54,089 nt of DNA. Origin: Lachnospiraceae bacterium (GTDB taxonomy: Bacteria > Bacillota > Clostridia > Lachnospirales > Lachnospiraceae). Below the pieces are notes generated by a model. That model was not told where the DNA came from and ran no database searches. It worked only from the letters and a program-made list of their open reading frames with translations. Location of the stretch: assembly GCA_029067085.1 (NCBI GenBank), contig JAIEFE010000013.1:396890-450978 (forward strand), in the 5' to 3' direction. Shown one piece after another: positions 8,290 through 17,526 of this stretch. The first letter of the stretch is position 1. Each line of letters opens with the position of its first letter. The translations under genes were made by a program, and so were the position numbers.

Positions 8290-9147
8290 TTACTTGTCCG
8301 GCTTCAAATCGATTATGATCAGCTCGCCCGGATTGAAGATCCTGATCGGAGGCGTATGACTGCTCAATCCCCGACTTAAGATCATGGTACTTTCTTTCTC
8401 ATGAAATATACCGCCGTCATACGCGGGAAACAGGGTCAACATCGGCGAAAGCACACCGCCTATAAACGGAAGCCTCATAATTCCCCCGTGCACATGACCT
8501 GCTACCACCAGATCTGCGCCCCAGTCCGCATAAGCGTCAAAATAGACCGGATTGTGGGCGATCAGCAATTGAAAGCATCCCGCCTCGGGCGTCCCCAAAA
8601 GCTTAGGCAGATAAGACGGCTCCATGGGCAGTCTCCTGAAATGCCTGTAATAATCCCTGTCGATCTGCGCACCGCAGACAGCGATATTCCATGCGGGCAG
8701 ATAAACAGTCTCATTGATCAGCGGCTCTATCCCCGCCTTTTTCAAACCCTCGAGATAGCCCTCGTACATACCCGGATAGTGCTCCGGGTAAAGCCCCAGC
8801 CGGTACTCGTGATTCCCCATGCCGTAATAGACCGGGTATTTGGAGGCCAGTTTTTCCATGAGCGAAAGCGCTTTTGTAAAATCAGCGCCTCTCACCGCAG
8901 TCAACATATCCCCTGCCGTCAAAATCGCATCCGGCGAAATCTCCTCAATCGCAGAAAGCAGCCTGTCGTTTTCTCTCCCGAAGGACTTATTGTGAAGATC
9001 AGCCAACAGGACGAATCTGCAGGGCTTTGTCAACTTTTTGGACCTGATCTCATAGGTGCGCGTCACAAAGCGATTGCTGTCAAAGAACGCCGAGAGCAGC
9101 ACTATCAATATGATCACGCAAATAATCGCTGTAATGCCCTCCGCCAT
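8290..9147 (-). CDS. membrane-anchored metallophosphoesterase
   Basis: Calcineurin-like phosphoesterase of the YkuE/YaeI type. A hydrophobic N-terminal anchor (residues 4-20) precedes the metal-binding motifs in order: LLADLHN, ILTAGDML, GMGNHEYR, LLIAHNPVYF and VAGHVHGG. This set of Asp, His and Asn residues binds two metal ions. The catalytic domain would face the outside if the anchor is a simple signal anchor. Related enzymes act on lipid or nucleotide phosphoesters; the substrate here is unknown. The start has GGGGGAAAT upstream. It precedes scpA on the same strand with a 23-base gap. Confidence 0.85.
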   Translation of the reverse strand: MAEGITAIICVIILIVLLSAFFDSNRFVTRTYEIRSKKLTKPCRFVLLADLHNKSFGRENDRLLSAIEEISPDAILTAGDMLTAVRGADFTKALSLMEKLASKYPVYYGMGNHEYRLGLYPEHYPGMYEGYLEGLKKAGIEPLINETVYLPAWNIAVCGAQIDRDYYRHFRRLPMEPSYLPKLLGTPEAGCFQLLIAHNPVYFDAYADWGADLVVAGHVHGGIMRLPFIGGVLSPMLTLFPAYDGGIFHEKESTMILSRGLSSHTPPIRIFNPGELIIIDLKPDK

Positions 9148-9174
9148 ATTTCCCCCTGTCTGTTCGTTAAGCGC

Positions 9175-9209
9175 AAAACACGGCTGTCTGACGTCTATGC
9201 CAGACAGCC
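9175..9209 (-). terminator. terminator downstream of the second DD-carboxypeptidase
   Basis: GGCTGTCTG (9182-9190) pairs perfectly with CAGACAGCC (9201-9209), and on the minus strand a short TTTT tract follows at 9175-9178. It stands between the stop of the upstream carboxypeptidase and the start of the phosphoesterase. The T-run is short, so efficiency is uncertain. Confidence 0.55.
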
Positions 9210-9265
9210 ACTTATATAGTAGTGTAACATACCGCCTACTTCACCGCAATCAGCGAACTTTTGTT

Positions 9266-10450
9266 CTATCTATTCATCAGGTAGAGCCTCCATACCTTCT
9301 TACAGTAATCCTTATAGCGCGCCTTCTCGACATCCTTTGCTGCCAGAATGGATACGCTGCCGATACGGGTACCGTTTAATTTATAGACCGCCTCACCGAT
9401 CGCATCTCCCTCAGCAACAGGCGCCGTTACCACGCCGGGCAGACTGATCTCTTTCTCGATCTCGTTTATATTATTTCCCGCCGTATCCAGATAAGAAAAG
9501 GGGGAAGCGTAAAGCAGATTCACCGTATCTTCAATACCGCCCTCCACCTTTTGAGCCGGCAGAGTATCCCGATTTTCGTCTGTATACATCTGACTCACGC
9601 TGTAACCGTAACTTAAAAGTGACATCGCATCCTGAAATCTTGTCTTGGGATCCGGCGCCGCCATCACCACCGCGATCAGCTCCATGCCGTCCTTATCCGC
9701 CGTTGCGGACAGACAATAGAGCGCTTTTGATGTGGATCCGGTCTTTAAGCCTGTCGTCCACTCATACTGCTTCAAGAGCTTGTTGGTACTGGAAAGTGTG
9801 AAGGTACTTGTGCCCCTGGCCGTCTTATGCTCAATATCCTCCATCCAGATCTTCGTATACTGGAAAACCTCAGGATATTTCGTGATCAGCTCCCTGGACA
9901 TGATGGCAACGTCTCTTGCTGAGGAAAAATGACCGTCGGAATCTGTCAGTCCGCAGCAGTCCTCAAAGTGCGTATTCTGCATTCCCAGACTCTCCGCTTT
10001 TTCATTCATCAGCTTGACAAACTCCGCCTCGCTTCCCGCTATGTACTCCGCCACCGCGACGCTTGCGTCATTGCCGCTCGCTACCGCAATGCACTTGATC
10101 ATGGTGTCAAGAGTCTGATTCTCTCCCTCCTCCAAAAAGACCTGCGAGCCGCCCATTGACTTGGCATAGGCGCTCGTAGTCACCTGATCCTCAAGGCGGA
10201 TCCTGCCGCTTTTTAAATGTTCAAAGATGATGAGCAGGGTCATGATCTTCGTGATGCTGGCAGGACTCCGCTTCGTGTCCGCATCCTGCTCGCAGATTAC
10301 CTGCCCCGTGGACGCCTCCATCACGATATAAGATGGCGTAGCCACCTCCGGCGCGGCACTGACTGTCAAAGTCAATGTCGCAAAAAGGGAATTTGCAAAG
10401 ATTCCTCCAAGCAAAAACCATATGACGATTCGCTTCTTTACTCCGCGCAA
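9266..10450 (-). CDS. D-alanyl-D-alanine carboxypeptidase (DacA-like, S11 family)
   Basis: Second serine DD-carboxypeptidase of the window. The 394 residues start with a signal peptide (hydrophobic residues 9-30, cleavage near VSAAPEV). Active-site motifs are SITK at 65-68, SGN at 125-127 and KTG at 236-238, followed by the PBP5-type C-terminal domain. The tail is not strongly hydrophobic. The start appears to be TTG, six bases after a GGGGGTGA ribosome site; there is no ATG nearby in frame. It is only distantly similar to the carboxypeptidase at 5528-6799, so this is not a recent duplication. It is flanked by the rpsU terminator upstream and its own hairpin downstream, so it is probably transcribed alone. 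Confidence 0.9.
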   Translation of the reverse strand: MRGVKKRIVIWFLLGGIFANSLFATLTLTVSAAPEVATPSYIVMEASTGQVICEQDADTKRSPASITKIMTLLIIFEHLKSGRIRLEDQVTTSAYAKSMGGSQVFLEEGENQTLDTMIKCIAVASGNDASVAVAEYIAGSEAEFVKLMNEKAESLGMQNTHFEDCCGLTDSDGHFSSARDVAIMSRELITKYPEVFQYTKIWMEDIEHKTARGTSTFTLSSTNKLLKQYEWTTGLKTGSTSKALYCLSATADKDGMELIAVVMAAPDPKTRFQDAMSLLSYGYSVSQMYTDENRDTLPAQKVEGGIEDTVNLLYASPFSYLDTAGNNINEIEKEISLPGVVTAPVAEGDAIGEAVYKLNGTRIGSVSILAAKDVEKARYKDYCKKVWRLYLMNR

Positions 10451-10508
10451 ACTAAGTCACCCCCAGGGGTTCTTATTTACTATAGTTATGCCCTTCCCTG
10501 TAAAAATA

Positions 10509-10538
10509 TGAAAAAGAACAGGTCTTTTGACCTGTTCT
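10509..10538 (-). terminator. rho-independent terminator of rpsU
   Basis: Perfect ten-base stem AGAACAGGTC / GACCTGTTCT with a TTTT loop (10515-10538). On the minus strand the stem is followed by TTTTT. It lies nine bases after the rpsU stop codon. Confidence 0.88.
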
Positions 10539-10546
10539 CTGTAAGC

Positions 10547-10723
10547 TTAGTTATACTTGCGCTTTCTCGCCGCTTCGGACTTTTTCTTACGTCTTACGCT
10601 GGGCTTCTCGTAATGCTCTCTCTTACGAATCTCCTGCTGGATTCCCGCCTTTGCGCAGCTTCTCTTGAAACGGCGTAACGCGCTGTCCAGAGTCTCGTTT
10701 TCTTTTACGATTACGTTTGACAT
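10547..10723 (-). CDS. rpsU: 30S ribosomal protein S21
   Basis: Small basic ribosomal protein of 58 residues that joins the 30S subunit late and assists initiation. The translation starts [20 protein letters not shown] and ends in a lysine/arginine-rich tail ([17 protein letters not shown]), matching the whole S21 family from end to end. The gene is short enough to be missed by ordinary ORF cut-offs. It is bracketed by a near-consensus promoter and a strong terminator, so it is a single-gene transcript in this strain. AlaS lies upstream on the same strand. Confidence 0.97.
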   Translation of the reverse strand: MSNVIVKENETLDSALRRFKRSCAKAGIQQEIRKREHYEKPSVRRKKKSEAARKRKYN

Positions 10724-10797
10724 TCCGCACCTGACCTCCCTTCAGTCCCCGATTCTTTCGACTGATTGGGTTATTTGCGTGTTCTCACACAATAAGA

Positions 10798-10825
10798 ATT
10801 ATAACACATTTTAGATGCGCGTCAA
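10798..10825 (-). promoter_or_regulatory. sigma-A promoter of rpsU
   Basis: TTGACG (10820-10825) and a perfect TATAAT (10798-10803) on the minus strand are 16 bases apart. The start codon is 75 bases further on, giving a 5' leader of roughly 65-70 bases. Nothing else is seen in the 151-base gap between rpsU and alaS. Confidence 0.78.
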
Positions 10826-10874
10826 CCGAAATTTGTAAATTTTTCTATATTCCGCATTTTCCTTCTATGCCGGC

Positions 10875-13532
10875 CTATCCCAGCTGTTCCTCCAAAAGCG
10901 ACCTCGTCTTAGCGATCGCATCGTCGATTCCCGCAGGGTTCTTGCCGCCAGCCTGCGCCATATTCGGCCGTCCGCCGCCGCCACCGCCTACAAGCGCTGC
11001 GATTCCCTTGATCAGGTTGCCCGCATGAGCGCCCTTTGCCATCGCGCCATCGGTAGCCATAGCGATCAGGTTGACCTTACCCTCCTTCTCGGAAAGCAGC
11101 ACCACCACGCCGTCACCCAGCTTTTCCTTCAGCTGGTCACCCAGCTCCCGCAGGCCGTTCATGTCAACATCCGCCACCTTGGCAGTAAGGAGCTTTACAC
11201 CCTTCACATCCTGAACCTGATCCATCACATCACCCAGGGCATCCTTGGCCGCCTTACTCTTCAGGGACTCGTTTTCACTCTGCAATGCCTTAAGCTCCGA
11301 CATCAGGTGGGAAAGTCTTGCAAGGAGCTCCGTCGGAGCAGTCTTTACGATTGCAGCCGCCTTCGTAAGCTCTTCTTCCATCTTCCCGTAATATTCTAAC
11401 ACGCCGTTTCCGGTCAGTGCCTCGATCCTCCTCACCCCGGCTGCTACGCCGCTCTCCGATACGATCTTAAACAGGCGCACTTCACCGGTATTGCTCACAT
11501 GGGTACCGCCGCAAAGCTCGGTGGAGAAATCACCCATCCTGACAACCCGTACCCTCTCGCCATACTTTTCTCCAAACAGGGCCATAGCCCCTGTCTTCTT
11601 CGCATCCTCAATGGACATTACCTCTGTCACCACAGGCAGCCTAAGCACGATCTGCTCATTGACGATCTGCTCTGTCTTTTCCAGTTCTTCTTTCGTCATC
11701 GCGGAAGAATGGCTGAAATCGAAGCGTAGTCTGTCACCGTTTACAAAGGAACCTGCCTGCTCCACATGATCCCCCAGGACAATACGCAGTGCCTTTTGGA
11801 GAAGGTGGGTCGCGCTGTGGTTACTGCAGGTGTCGCTTCGCTTTGCTTCATTTACCTGTAAAACCGCCGTATCTCCTGTTTTCAGGCTTCCCTTTATCAC
11901 TTTGCCGACATGTCCGATCCTGTCACCGGGAAGCTTAACCGTATCTTCCACCAAAAATTCACTCTCACCGCAGGTAATGATTCCGGTGTCGGCACACTGA
12001 CCGCCCATAGTAGCATAAAAAGGCGTCTTATAGGTAATGATCGTTCCCTCTTCCCCTTCGTTCAGAGAATCTCTCAATTCCTTTCCGTTACTTATAGCCA
12101 CAATTTCACTCTCAGCCGTCAAGGTTTCATAACCTACAAATTCACTGACAACAGAAGCGTCCAGACTGTCATAAAGCGCCATATTTTCCGTGGAGAGCTT
12201 CGCCTCAAAATTCTGGTTATCTCTCGCCTTTTGCTTCTGCTCCTCCATCGCCTGTGCAAAGCCGTCTTCATCCACCTTAAGTCCTTCTTCCTGCGCCATT
12301 TCCACAGTCAGCTCAATGGGGAAGCCGAAAGTATCATATAAATAAAAGGCGGACTTACCGTCAATTTCACCTGATCCGGCTTTTTTCTTCTGCTCAAGAA
12401 TCTTACGGAATTCCTTCATACCGTTTTCCAGAGTACTCTCAAAACGGTTTATTTCCTTCTTAAGCTCTACAAGAACAAACTCTTTGTTTTCTTTCAAGCG
12501 GGGATAGCTTTCCGCATAAATATCATCAATGAAGATTTCCGCTGTTTTTAAGATATTCTCAACAGTCATGCCCAGCACTCTGCCGTGCCTTACGGCACGT
12601 CTGATCAGACGGCGCAGCACATACCCCGCCCCCACATTGGAAGGCAAAAGCTTTGCTTCATCCCCGATCAGCATCACGCTGGTACGGACATGGTCCGCCA
12701 GAATTCTCATAGACCTTGTCAAATTCTCATCCTGCTCATATTTCGTTCCCGATACCTTCTCGATATAGGCGATCACAGGGGAAAACAAGTCGATCTGGTA
12801 GACATCTCTGGTCCCGTTTAAGAACGCCAGAATGCGCTCCAATCCCCAGCCGGTATCCACGTTTTTCTGTTTTAAAGGGGTAAGACTCCCGTCGTGATGC
12901 TTTTCATACTGCATAAAAACATCATTTCCCAATTCCGTATACTTCCCGCAGCTGCAGCCCGGCCCGCAGTCCGGTCCGCAGTCCGGCCGATCAGCAATAT
13001 AAAACATTTCGCTGTCAGGGCCGCAGGGGCCATATTCCAATCCCCACCAGTTATCCTCCGCCGGCAGGTAATAAATATTTTCCTTCTTAAATCCGGAAGC
13101 AATGCGGTACTCGGCTCCCTCCTCATCTCTGGGAGCATTTTCATCCCCGGCAAATACGGTTGCCGCAAGATGATCCGCATCAAAGCCAAACACCTGGGTC
13201 AAAAGCTCAAAGCTCCACTTACAGCGCTCTTCTTTGAAATAATCTCCCAGGCTCCAGCTTCCCATCATCTCAAAGAAAGTTACATGGCTCTTATCGCCTA
13301 CCGAATCAATATCATTCGTGCGCACACAACCCTGGACGTTGCACAGTCTTGTCCCCAAAGGATGCTTCTGGCCTAATAAATAAGGCATCAGCGGCTGCAT
13401 TCCTGCAACGTTAAAAAGAACTCCCGTAGAACCGTCAGACACAAGGGAAACCGCCCCTACATCGACATGTCCGCGCTCTATATAGAATTGCTTCCAGGTT
13501 TTTCTCAGCTCATCTGAAGTGAATTGTCTCAT
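10875..13532 (-). CDS. alaS: alanine--tRNA ligase
   Basis: Class II synthetase that charges tRNA-Ala and edits mischarged Ser/Gly. Domain order is catalytic core (about 1-450), editing domain with the zinc motifs HSATH and CGGTH, then the C-terminal DHHA1 domain with a poly-glycine stretch GGGGGGRPNMAQAGG near the end. Length (885 residues) is normal. The ATG at 13532 is chosen because GAGGAG lies seven bases upstream; the ATG at 13547 overlaps that ribosome site and would add five residues. It follows glyS by only 17 bases, so the two synthetases are co-transcribed. No T-box leader is visible. Confidence 0.97.
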   Translation of the reverse strand: MRQFTSDELRKTWKQFYIERGHVDVGAVSLVSDGSTGVLFNVAGMQPLMPYLLGQKHPLGTRLCNVQGCVRTNDIDSVGDKSHVTFFEMMGSWSLGDYFKEERCKWSFELLTQVFGFDADHLAATVFAGDENAPRDEEGAEYRIASGFKKENIYYLPAEDNWWGLEYGPCGPDSEMFYIADRPDCGPDCGPGCSCGKYTELGNDVFMQYEKHHDGSLTPLKQKNVDTGWGLERILAFLNGTRDVYQIDLFSPVIAYIEKVSGTKYEQDENLTRSMRILADHVRTSVMLIGDEAKLLPSNVGAGYVLRRLIRRAVRHGRVLGMTVENILKTAEIFIDDIYAESYPRLKENKEFVLVELKKEINRFESTLENGMKEFRKILEQKKKAGSGEIDGKSAFYLYDTFGFPIELTVEMAQEEGLKVDEDGFAQAMEEQKQKARDNQNFEAKLSTENMALYDSLDASVVSEFVGYETLTAESEIVAISNGKELRDSLNEGEEGTIITYKTPFYATMGGQCADTGIITCGESEFLVEDTVKLPGDRIGHVGKVIKGSLKTGDTAVLQVNEAKRSDTCSNHSATHLLQKALRIVLGDHVEQAGSFVNGDRLRFDFSHSSAMTKEELEKTEQIVNEQIVLRLPVVTEVMSIEDAKKTGAMALFGEKYGERVRVVRMGDFSTELCGGTHVSNTGEVRLFKIVSESGVAAGVRRIEALTGNGVLEYYGKMEEELTKAAAIVKTAPTELLARLSHLMSELKALQSENESLKSKAAKDALGDVMDQVQDVKGVKLLTAKVADVDMNGLRELGDQLKEKLGDGVVVLLSEKEGKVNLIAMATDGAMAKGAHAGNLIKGIAALVGGGGGGRPNMAQAGGKNPAGIDDAIAKTRSLLEEQLG

Positions 13533-13549
13533 CGTTTTTCTCCTCATTC

Positions 13550-14938
13550 CTAGAATGTAAACTTGTCTGCAAAATAAGCGTCAAGCTCCGCAATCGCTAT
13601 GCGCTCCTGCTCCATAGAGTCACGGAACCGCACGGTCACACAGCCGTCCGTCTCGGAATCAAAATCATATGTAACGCAGAAGGGCGTACCGATCTCATCC
13701 TGTCTGCGGTATCTCTTACCGATATTGCCTCTGTCGTCAAACTCACAGTTATATTTCTTGGAAAGCTGTGCAAAGATCTTCTCTGCGCCCTCGTTTAACT
13801 TCTTGGAAAGAGGCAGCACGCCGATCTTGACAGGAGCAAGGGCCGGATGGAAATGCAGCACAGTACGCACATCTCCCTCGCCGATCTCCTCCTCATCGTA
13901 GGCGCCGCAGAGCACCGCAAGGAACAGACGCTCCACACCCAGCGAAGGCTCAATCACATAAGGGATATACTTTTCATTCTTCGTATCGTCAAAGTAGGAC
14001 ATATCCTCGCCGGAGGTATTCTGGTGCTGTGTCAGATCATAGTCTGTCCTGTCAGCGATACCCCAGAGTTCACCCCAGCCGAAGGGGAACAGGAACTCAA
14101 TGTCCGTCGTAGCCTTGGAGTAGAAAGAAAGCTCTTCCGGATCGTGGTCGCGGACTCTCATCTCCTCCTCCTTCATCCCCAGACTCTTTAAGAAATCAAT
14201 ACAATACTTCTTCCAGTATGCAAACCACTCCAGATCTGTATCCGGCTCACAGAAAAATTCCATCTCCATCTGCTCAAACTCTCTCACGCGGAAAATAAAG
14301 TTGCCGGGCGTGATCTCGTTACGGAAGGACTTACCCACCTGGCAGATGCCGAAGGGGATTTTCTTGCGGGATGTCCGCTGTACATTCTTAAAGTTTACGA
14401 AAATACCCTGTGCCGTCTCCGGGCGCAGATACACGGTATTCTTCGCATCCTCGGTGACACCCTGGAAGGTCTTGAACATCAGGTTAAACTGTCTGATATC
14501 GGTAAAATTGTGCTTGCCGCAGGTAGGACAGGGAATGTTATGCTCCTCGATGAAATCCTTCATCTGCTGCTGGCTCCAGCCATCCACAGAGCCGTCCAGA
14601 GTCATACCGTTCTCCGCCACATAATCCTCGATGATCTTATCCGCACGGAATCTCTCGTGACACTCTCTGCAGTCCATAAGCGGATCAGAGAAGCTTCCCA
14701 GATGCCCGCTGGCTACCCATGTCTGGGGATTCATCAGGATCGCACAGTCCACGCCTACATTGTAGGGGCTCTCCATGACAAACTTCTGCCACCACGCCTT
14801 CTTGATGTTATTTTTTAACTCCACACCCAGATTACCGAAATCCCAGGTGTTCGCCAGACCACCATAAATCTCGGAACCGGGATAGACAAACCCTCTCGCC
14901 TTTGATAACGCCACAATCTTTTCCATCGTTTTTTCCAT
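13550..14938 (-). CDS. glyS: glycine--tRNA ligase (dimeric eukaryote/archaeal-type)
   Basis: Class II glycyl-tRNA synthetase of the single-chain alpha2 type. The 462 residues begin with the class II motif 1 region ([20 protein letters not shown]), contain motif 2 ([19 protein letters not shown]), and end with an anticodon-binding domain. A CRECHERF and CPTCGKHNF pair inside the insertion forms a zinc-ribbon-like site. GAGGAG precedes the ATG by five bases. The gene heads the glyS-alaS pair. The 88-base gap upstream holds no T-box. Confidence 0.97.
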   Translation of the reverse strand: MEKTMEKIVALSKARGFVYPGSEIYGGLANTWDFGNLGVELKNNIKKAWWQKFVMESPYNVGVDCAILMNPQTWVASGHLGSFSDPLMDCRECHERFRADKIIEDYVAENGMTLDGSVDGWSQQQMKDFIEEHNIPCPTCGKHNFTDIRQFNLMFKTFQGVTEDAKNTVYLRPETAQGIFVNFKNVQRTSRKKIPFGICQVGKSFRNEITPGNFIFRVREFEQMEMEFFCEPDTDLEWFAYWKKYCIDFLKSLGMKEEEMRVRDHDPEELSFYSKATTDIEFLFPFGWGELWGIADRTDYDLTQHQNTSGEDMSYFDDTKNEKYIPYVIEPSLGVERLFLAVLCGAYDEEEIGEGDVRTVLHFHPALAPVKIGVLPLSKKLNEGAEKIFAQLSKKYNCEFDDRGNIGKRYRRQDEIGTPFCVTYDFDSETDGCVTVRFRDSMEQERIAIAELDAYFADKFTF

Positions 14939-15026
14939 AGTGTCTCCTCATTTCCTTTCTATTTCTCGTTATAAAATTGCCAAAACCTAAAACATTGAAG
15001 GGGTCGACTGCGCGAGCACTCGACGG

Positions 15027-15665
15027 CTACTCATATATAATGTAAGAGAGCGCACGGGCCCCCTCTTCTTCCTGATTGCTGATTTTCACGCTCTTTTTCC
15101 CCACAAGCGTCACACTCTGTCCGCTGTGCGCACTCTGATTGGTGTAGAGAGTTTTTCCCGGCAGATTAACCAACATACTCTCCCCGCTCTTCGTCTCCAG
15201 AATGACAAGTCTCTTTTTCTCCCAATCGTCAATATAACCGATCTCCACCGCCTGACCGTCAACAGAGACCAGAGGCACTGCCTCAAGCTCGTAGCCGTCC
15301 TGCGCAGCGGTCTCCAGAGAGCCCACATACAGAATCCTGTGGTTAAAGCCGCTGTAATCTTCCGCTGAGGCGTAGCCGAAATCCATAGATATGCTGCCGT
15401 CCTTCTCCTCCACGGCATTCAGGGTAACGCTGCCCTCGCCTTTGTCTGTGCAGTATTCCTCCACACGCGACGCCGCAAAGCTTTCCAGATCAGCTGTCTC
15501 GATCCGGTAATAACTCTGATCGGTCTTCCCTACGATGTGATGCGTGATCTCTCCCGTCTTGTTAACGGACAGGGAGTTTAACTCCGGCTCTTTATTATCC
15601 TGCCCGCAGCCTGCAAGCCCTGCGATCAATGTCAGCAGCACAAGCGCACTTACAACCTTCCGCAT
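15027..15665 (-). CDS. lipoprotein of unknown function
   Basis: A 212-residue secreted lipoprotein: MRKVVSALVLLTLIAGLAGC gives a clear lipobox with Cys20. The mature part is mostly predicted beta strands, with no catalytic motif that I recognise. It sits between recO and glyS, both housekeeping genes, with about 90 bases on each side, so it probably has its own promoter. The start has GAGGGG seven bases upstream. Function is not known to me. Confidence 0.8.
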   Translation of the reverse strand: MRKVVSALVLLTLIAGLAGCGQDNKEPELNSLSVNKTGEITHHIVGKTDQSYYRIETADLESFAASRVEEYCTDKGEGSVTLNAVEEKDGSISMDFGYASAEDYSGFNHRILYVGSLETAAQDGYELEAVPLVSVDGQAVEIGYIDDWEKKRLVILETKSGESMLVNLPGKTLYTNQSAHSGQSVTLVGKKSVKISNQEEEGARALSYIIYE

Positions 15666-15762
15666 ACAGTTTCCCCTCTACATACATATTCAGCATAGCC
15701 GTGCTCACTCGCAAACCGACGCTTCGCGCCGCTTGCTCGTGTCGGGCTCTCGCCCTATTGTA

Positions 15763-16410
15763 TTATAGTTTATCCACAATTTCAAGACTTTTCATCGGGC
15801 GGTCTATGGAGCGTGAGCGGCAGTCGTCCGCGATCTCCCCAAGCTGCGCCAGAACCTGCGGTGTTACGGTGAAAGTGTATAGCTTTTCGATTCCGGTCGC
15901 CGCTATGTAAGTAACCGCGTAACGCGTGGATTCCTCCCACTTCTCCTCGTCCGGTATCCCGGGAAATTCGCCGTTTATCACCACGGCTTTGATCTCGAAA
16001 ATATAGCGTACCAGCACATTGGAAAGTCCCTCGTGCATGAGTGCGCGAAGGGACTGGTAAAGAAGCTTTAAGAACTCCTTTTCATCATTGTTCTCTCTTG
16101 TATAATAGTCCATGACCTCCAGAAAGTACATACCGTAGAAGGCGCTTTCGTAATCCTCCCGCAGGCCCTCAAAGTAGTTGGAGATATCCGCCTCCATCAC
16201 ATTGTAGGAGGTTCTTCCCTCATATAACTTAAAAATACCGAAGCAAAAAGGATTCGTGGCCGCAAGAAGCTTGCTGTTTGGTTTTCTCGCGCCTCTCGCG
16301 AAAGCGGATATCTTTCCTCTCTCCTTTGTAAGCAGGACCACTCTCCTGTCATAGTCATTCACCGGTTCAGCCTTTAAAATCATCCCCGTAAGTTCCGTGA
16401 CCCCCTGCAT
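15763..16410 (-). CDS. recO: DNA repair protein RecO
   Basis: Recombination mediator that helps load RecA on SSB-coated single-stranded DNA in the RecFOR pathway. The N-terminal OB fold is clear (TELTGMILKAEPVNDYDRRV, then LLTKERGKISAFARGARKP). The helical C-terminal domain follows. At 215 residues it is shorter than most RecO proteins (around 240-255) and I see no CxxC zinc site in the C-terminal half. AGGAGG for this start lies inside the preceding yqzL-like gene, with which it overlaps by 44 bases, so the two are translationally coupled. Confidence 0.92.
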   Translation of the reverse strand: MQGVTELTGMILKAEPVNDYDRRVVLLTKERGKISAFARGARKPNSKLLAATNPFCFGIFKLYEGRTSYNVMEADISNYFEGLREDYESAFYGMYFLEVMDYYTRENNDEKEFLKLLYQSLRALMHEGLSNVLVRYIFEIKAVVINGEFPGIPDEEKWEESTRYAVTYIAATGIEKLYTFTVTPQVLAQLGEIADDCRSRSIDRPMKSLEIVDKL

Positions 16411-16534
16411 CCGAATCCTCCTCAGACTCTCTCATCGCTTCTCTTTCCTCTTGTCTCCCGGCATTTTTGTAGGCTAGAAAGTCCTCTATTTTTCCCGTCG
16501 CCATAAACTGCTCCCAGTAGTTTATTTCCTTCAT
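16367..16534 (-). CDS. YqzL-like small protein
   Basis: A 55-residue protein too short for most gene callers. It begins MKEINYWEQFMATGKIEDFL, the same tryptophan/aromatic pattern (YW..F..TG.I.D.L.YK) seen in YqzL-family proteins that lie between era and recO in many Firmicutes. GGGGG lies six bases before the ATG. The coding frame runs through the recO ribosome site and 44 bases into recO. The acidic tail (EEREAMRESEEDSDAGG) is disordered. Function is unknown; the conserved place between era and recO is the main support. Confidence 0.8.
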   Translation of the reverse strand: MKEINYWEQFMATGKIEDFLAYKNAGRQEEREAMRESEEDSDAGGHGTYGDDFKG

Positions 16535-16617
16535 CTTACGCCCCCTGTTTCTTCCTTATCCTGCACCGTCATCTACTCTGACGTGTCAAAAATTAGGGTT
16601 CGCAGATTGGGCATTTT

Positions 16618-17526
16618 CTATTCTGCCTCAGAGGGATCATAGCCGAAATTCTTGAGCAGGAAATCGCTGTCCCGCCAATCTTTTTTTACTCTCACCCAGA
16701 GTTTCAAATTCACCTGACTCTCCACCAGATCCTCGATATCCTTTCTGGCCAGAGAACCGATCTTTTTTAGCATCGCGCCCTGCTTGCCGATGATGATCCC
16801 CTTGTGAGAATCCCGTTCACAGATGATTGTCGCCTCGATATCCACAATCCTTTTTTTGAATTTCATCTGTTCGACCGTGACGGCGATACCGTGGGGAATC
16901 TCCTCTTCCAGACACCGCAGGGCCTTTTCCCGAATCAGCTCCGCCACGATCTGGCGCATGGGCTGATCCGTCACCGTTTCCTCGTCATAGAAGGGCTCCC
17001 CGTAAGGGAGGTATTTCAAAATACAGTCAATCAGTGCTTCCGTTCCGTCCTTTTTCAGGGCGGAAACGGGCACGATCTCCGCAAAGTCAAGTTCCTTTCG
17101 GTAGGCATCGATAAAGGTCAGAATCAGTTCCTTTTTCACCGTATCAATCTTATTGATGACCAGAATCACCGGCGTTTTCGTCTGCTTAAGCTGTTCAATA
17201 ATATGCCGCTCCCCTGCGCCGATATAGTCTGTCGGCTCCACCAGCCACAGGATCACATCCACCTCGGACAAGGTACTCTGTGCCGCGTTTACCATATAGT
17301 CACCCAGCTTATTCTTCGGCTTATGGATCCCGGGCGTATCCAGAAAGACGATCTGGCCTTCCTCACAGGTATATACGGTTCTTATGCGGTTTCTGGTAGT
17401 CTGGGGCTTCTTTGAGGTAATGGCGATCTTCTGACCGATCAGCGCGTTCATCAAAGTCGATTTTCCCACGTTCGGCCTGCCGATCAGCGTGGCAAAACCG
17501 GATTTCAGCTGCTTTTGATTATTCAT
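16618..17526 (-). CDS. era: GTPase Era
   Basis: Ras-like GTPase needed for maturation of 16S rRNA and 30S assembly. The 302-residue form has G1 GRPNVGKST at 16-24, a DTPG G3 motif, NKID G4 motif, and a C-terminal KH domain with GIIIGKQGAMLKKIG. The ATG at 17526 is chosen: the longer reading frame adds a basic tail encoded inside the upstream gene. That ATG overlaps the stop codon of the DUF4349 gene (ATGAATAA arrangement), so translation is likely coupled; the nearest AGGAG is 16 bases away, which fits re-initiation. It is followed by the yqzL-like gene and recO. Confidence 0.95.
   Translation of the reverse strand: MNNQKQLKSGFATLIGRPNVGKSTLMNALIGQKIAITSKKPQTTRNRIRTVYTCEEGQIVFLDTPGIHKPKNKLGDYMVNAAQSTLSEVDVILWLVEPTDYIGAGERHIIEQLKQTKTPVILVINKIDTVKKELILTFIDAYRKELDFAEIVPVSALKKDGTEALIDCILKYLPYGEPFYDEETVTDQPMRQIVAELIREKALRCLEEEIPHGIAVTVEQMKFKKRIVDIEATIICERDSHKGIIIGKQGAMLKKIGSLARKDIEDLVESQVNLKLWVRVKKDWRDSDFLLKNFGYDPSEAE

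Noticed and set aside
8401..9219. 272-codon open frame on the plus strand
   Set aside because: Antisense to the metallophosphoesterase, whose metal motifs are intact on the other strand.
5528..10450. recent duplication of DD-carboxypeptidase genes
   Set aside because: The two proteins share active-site motifs but little sequence otherwise, and differ in start type, tail and linker; they are old paralogues.
14939..15026. possible T-box leader before glyS-alaS
   Set aside because: The gap is only 88 bases and I see neither the conserved AGGGTGG-type antiterminator core nor a terminator with T-run.
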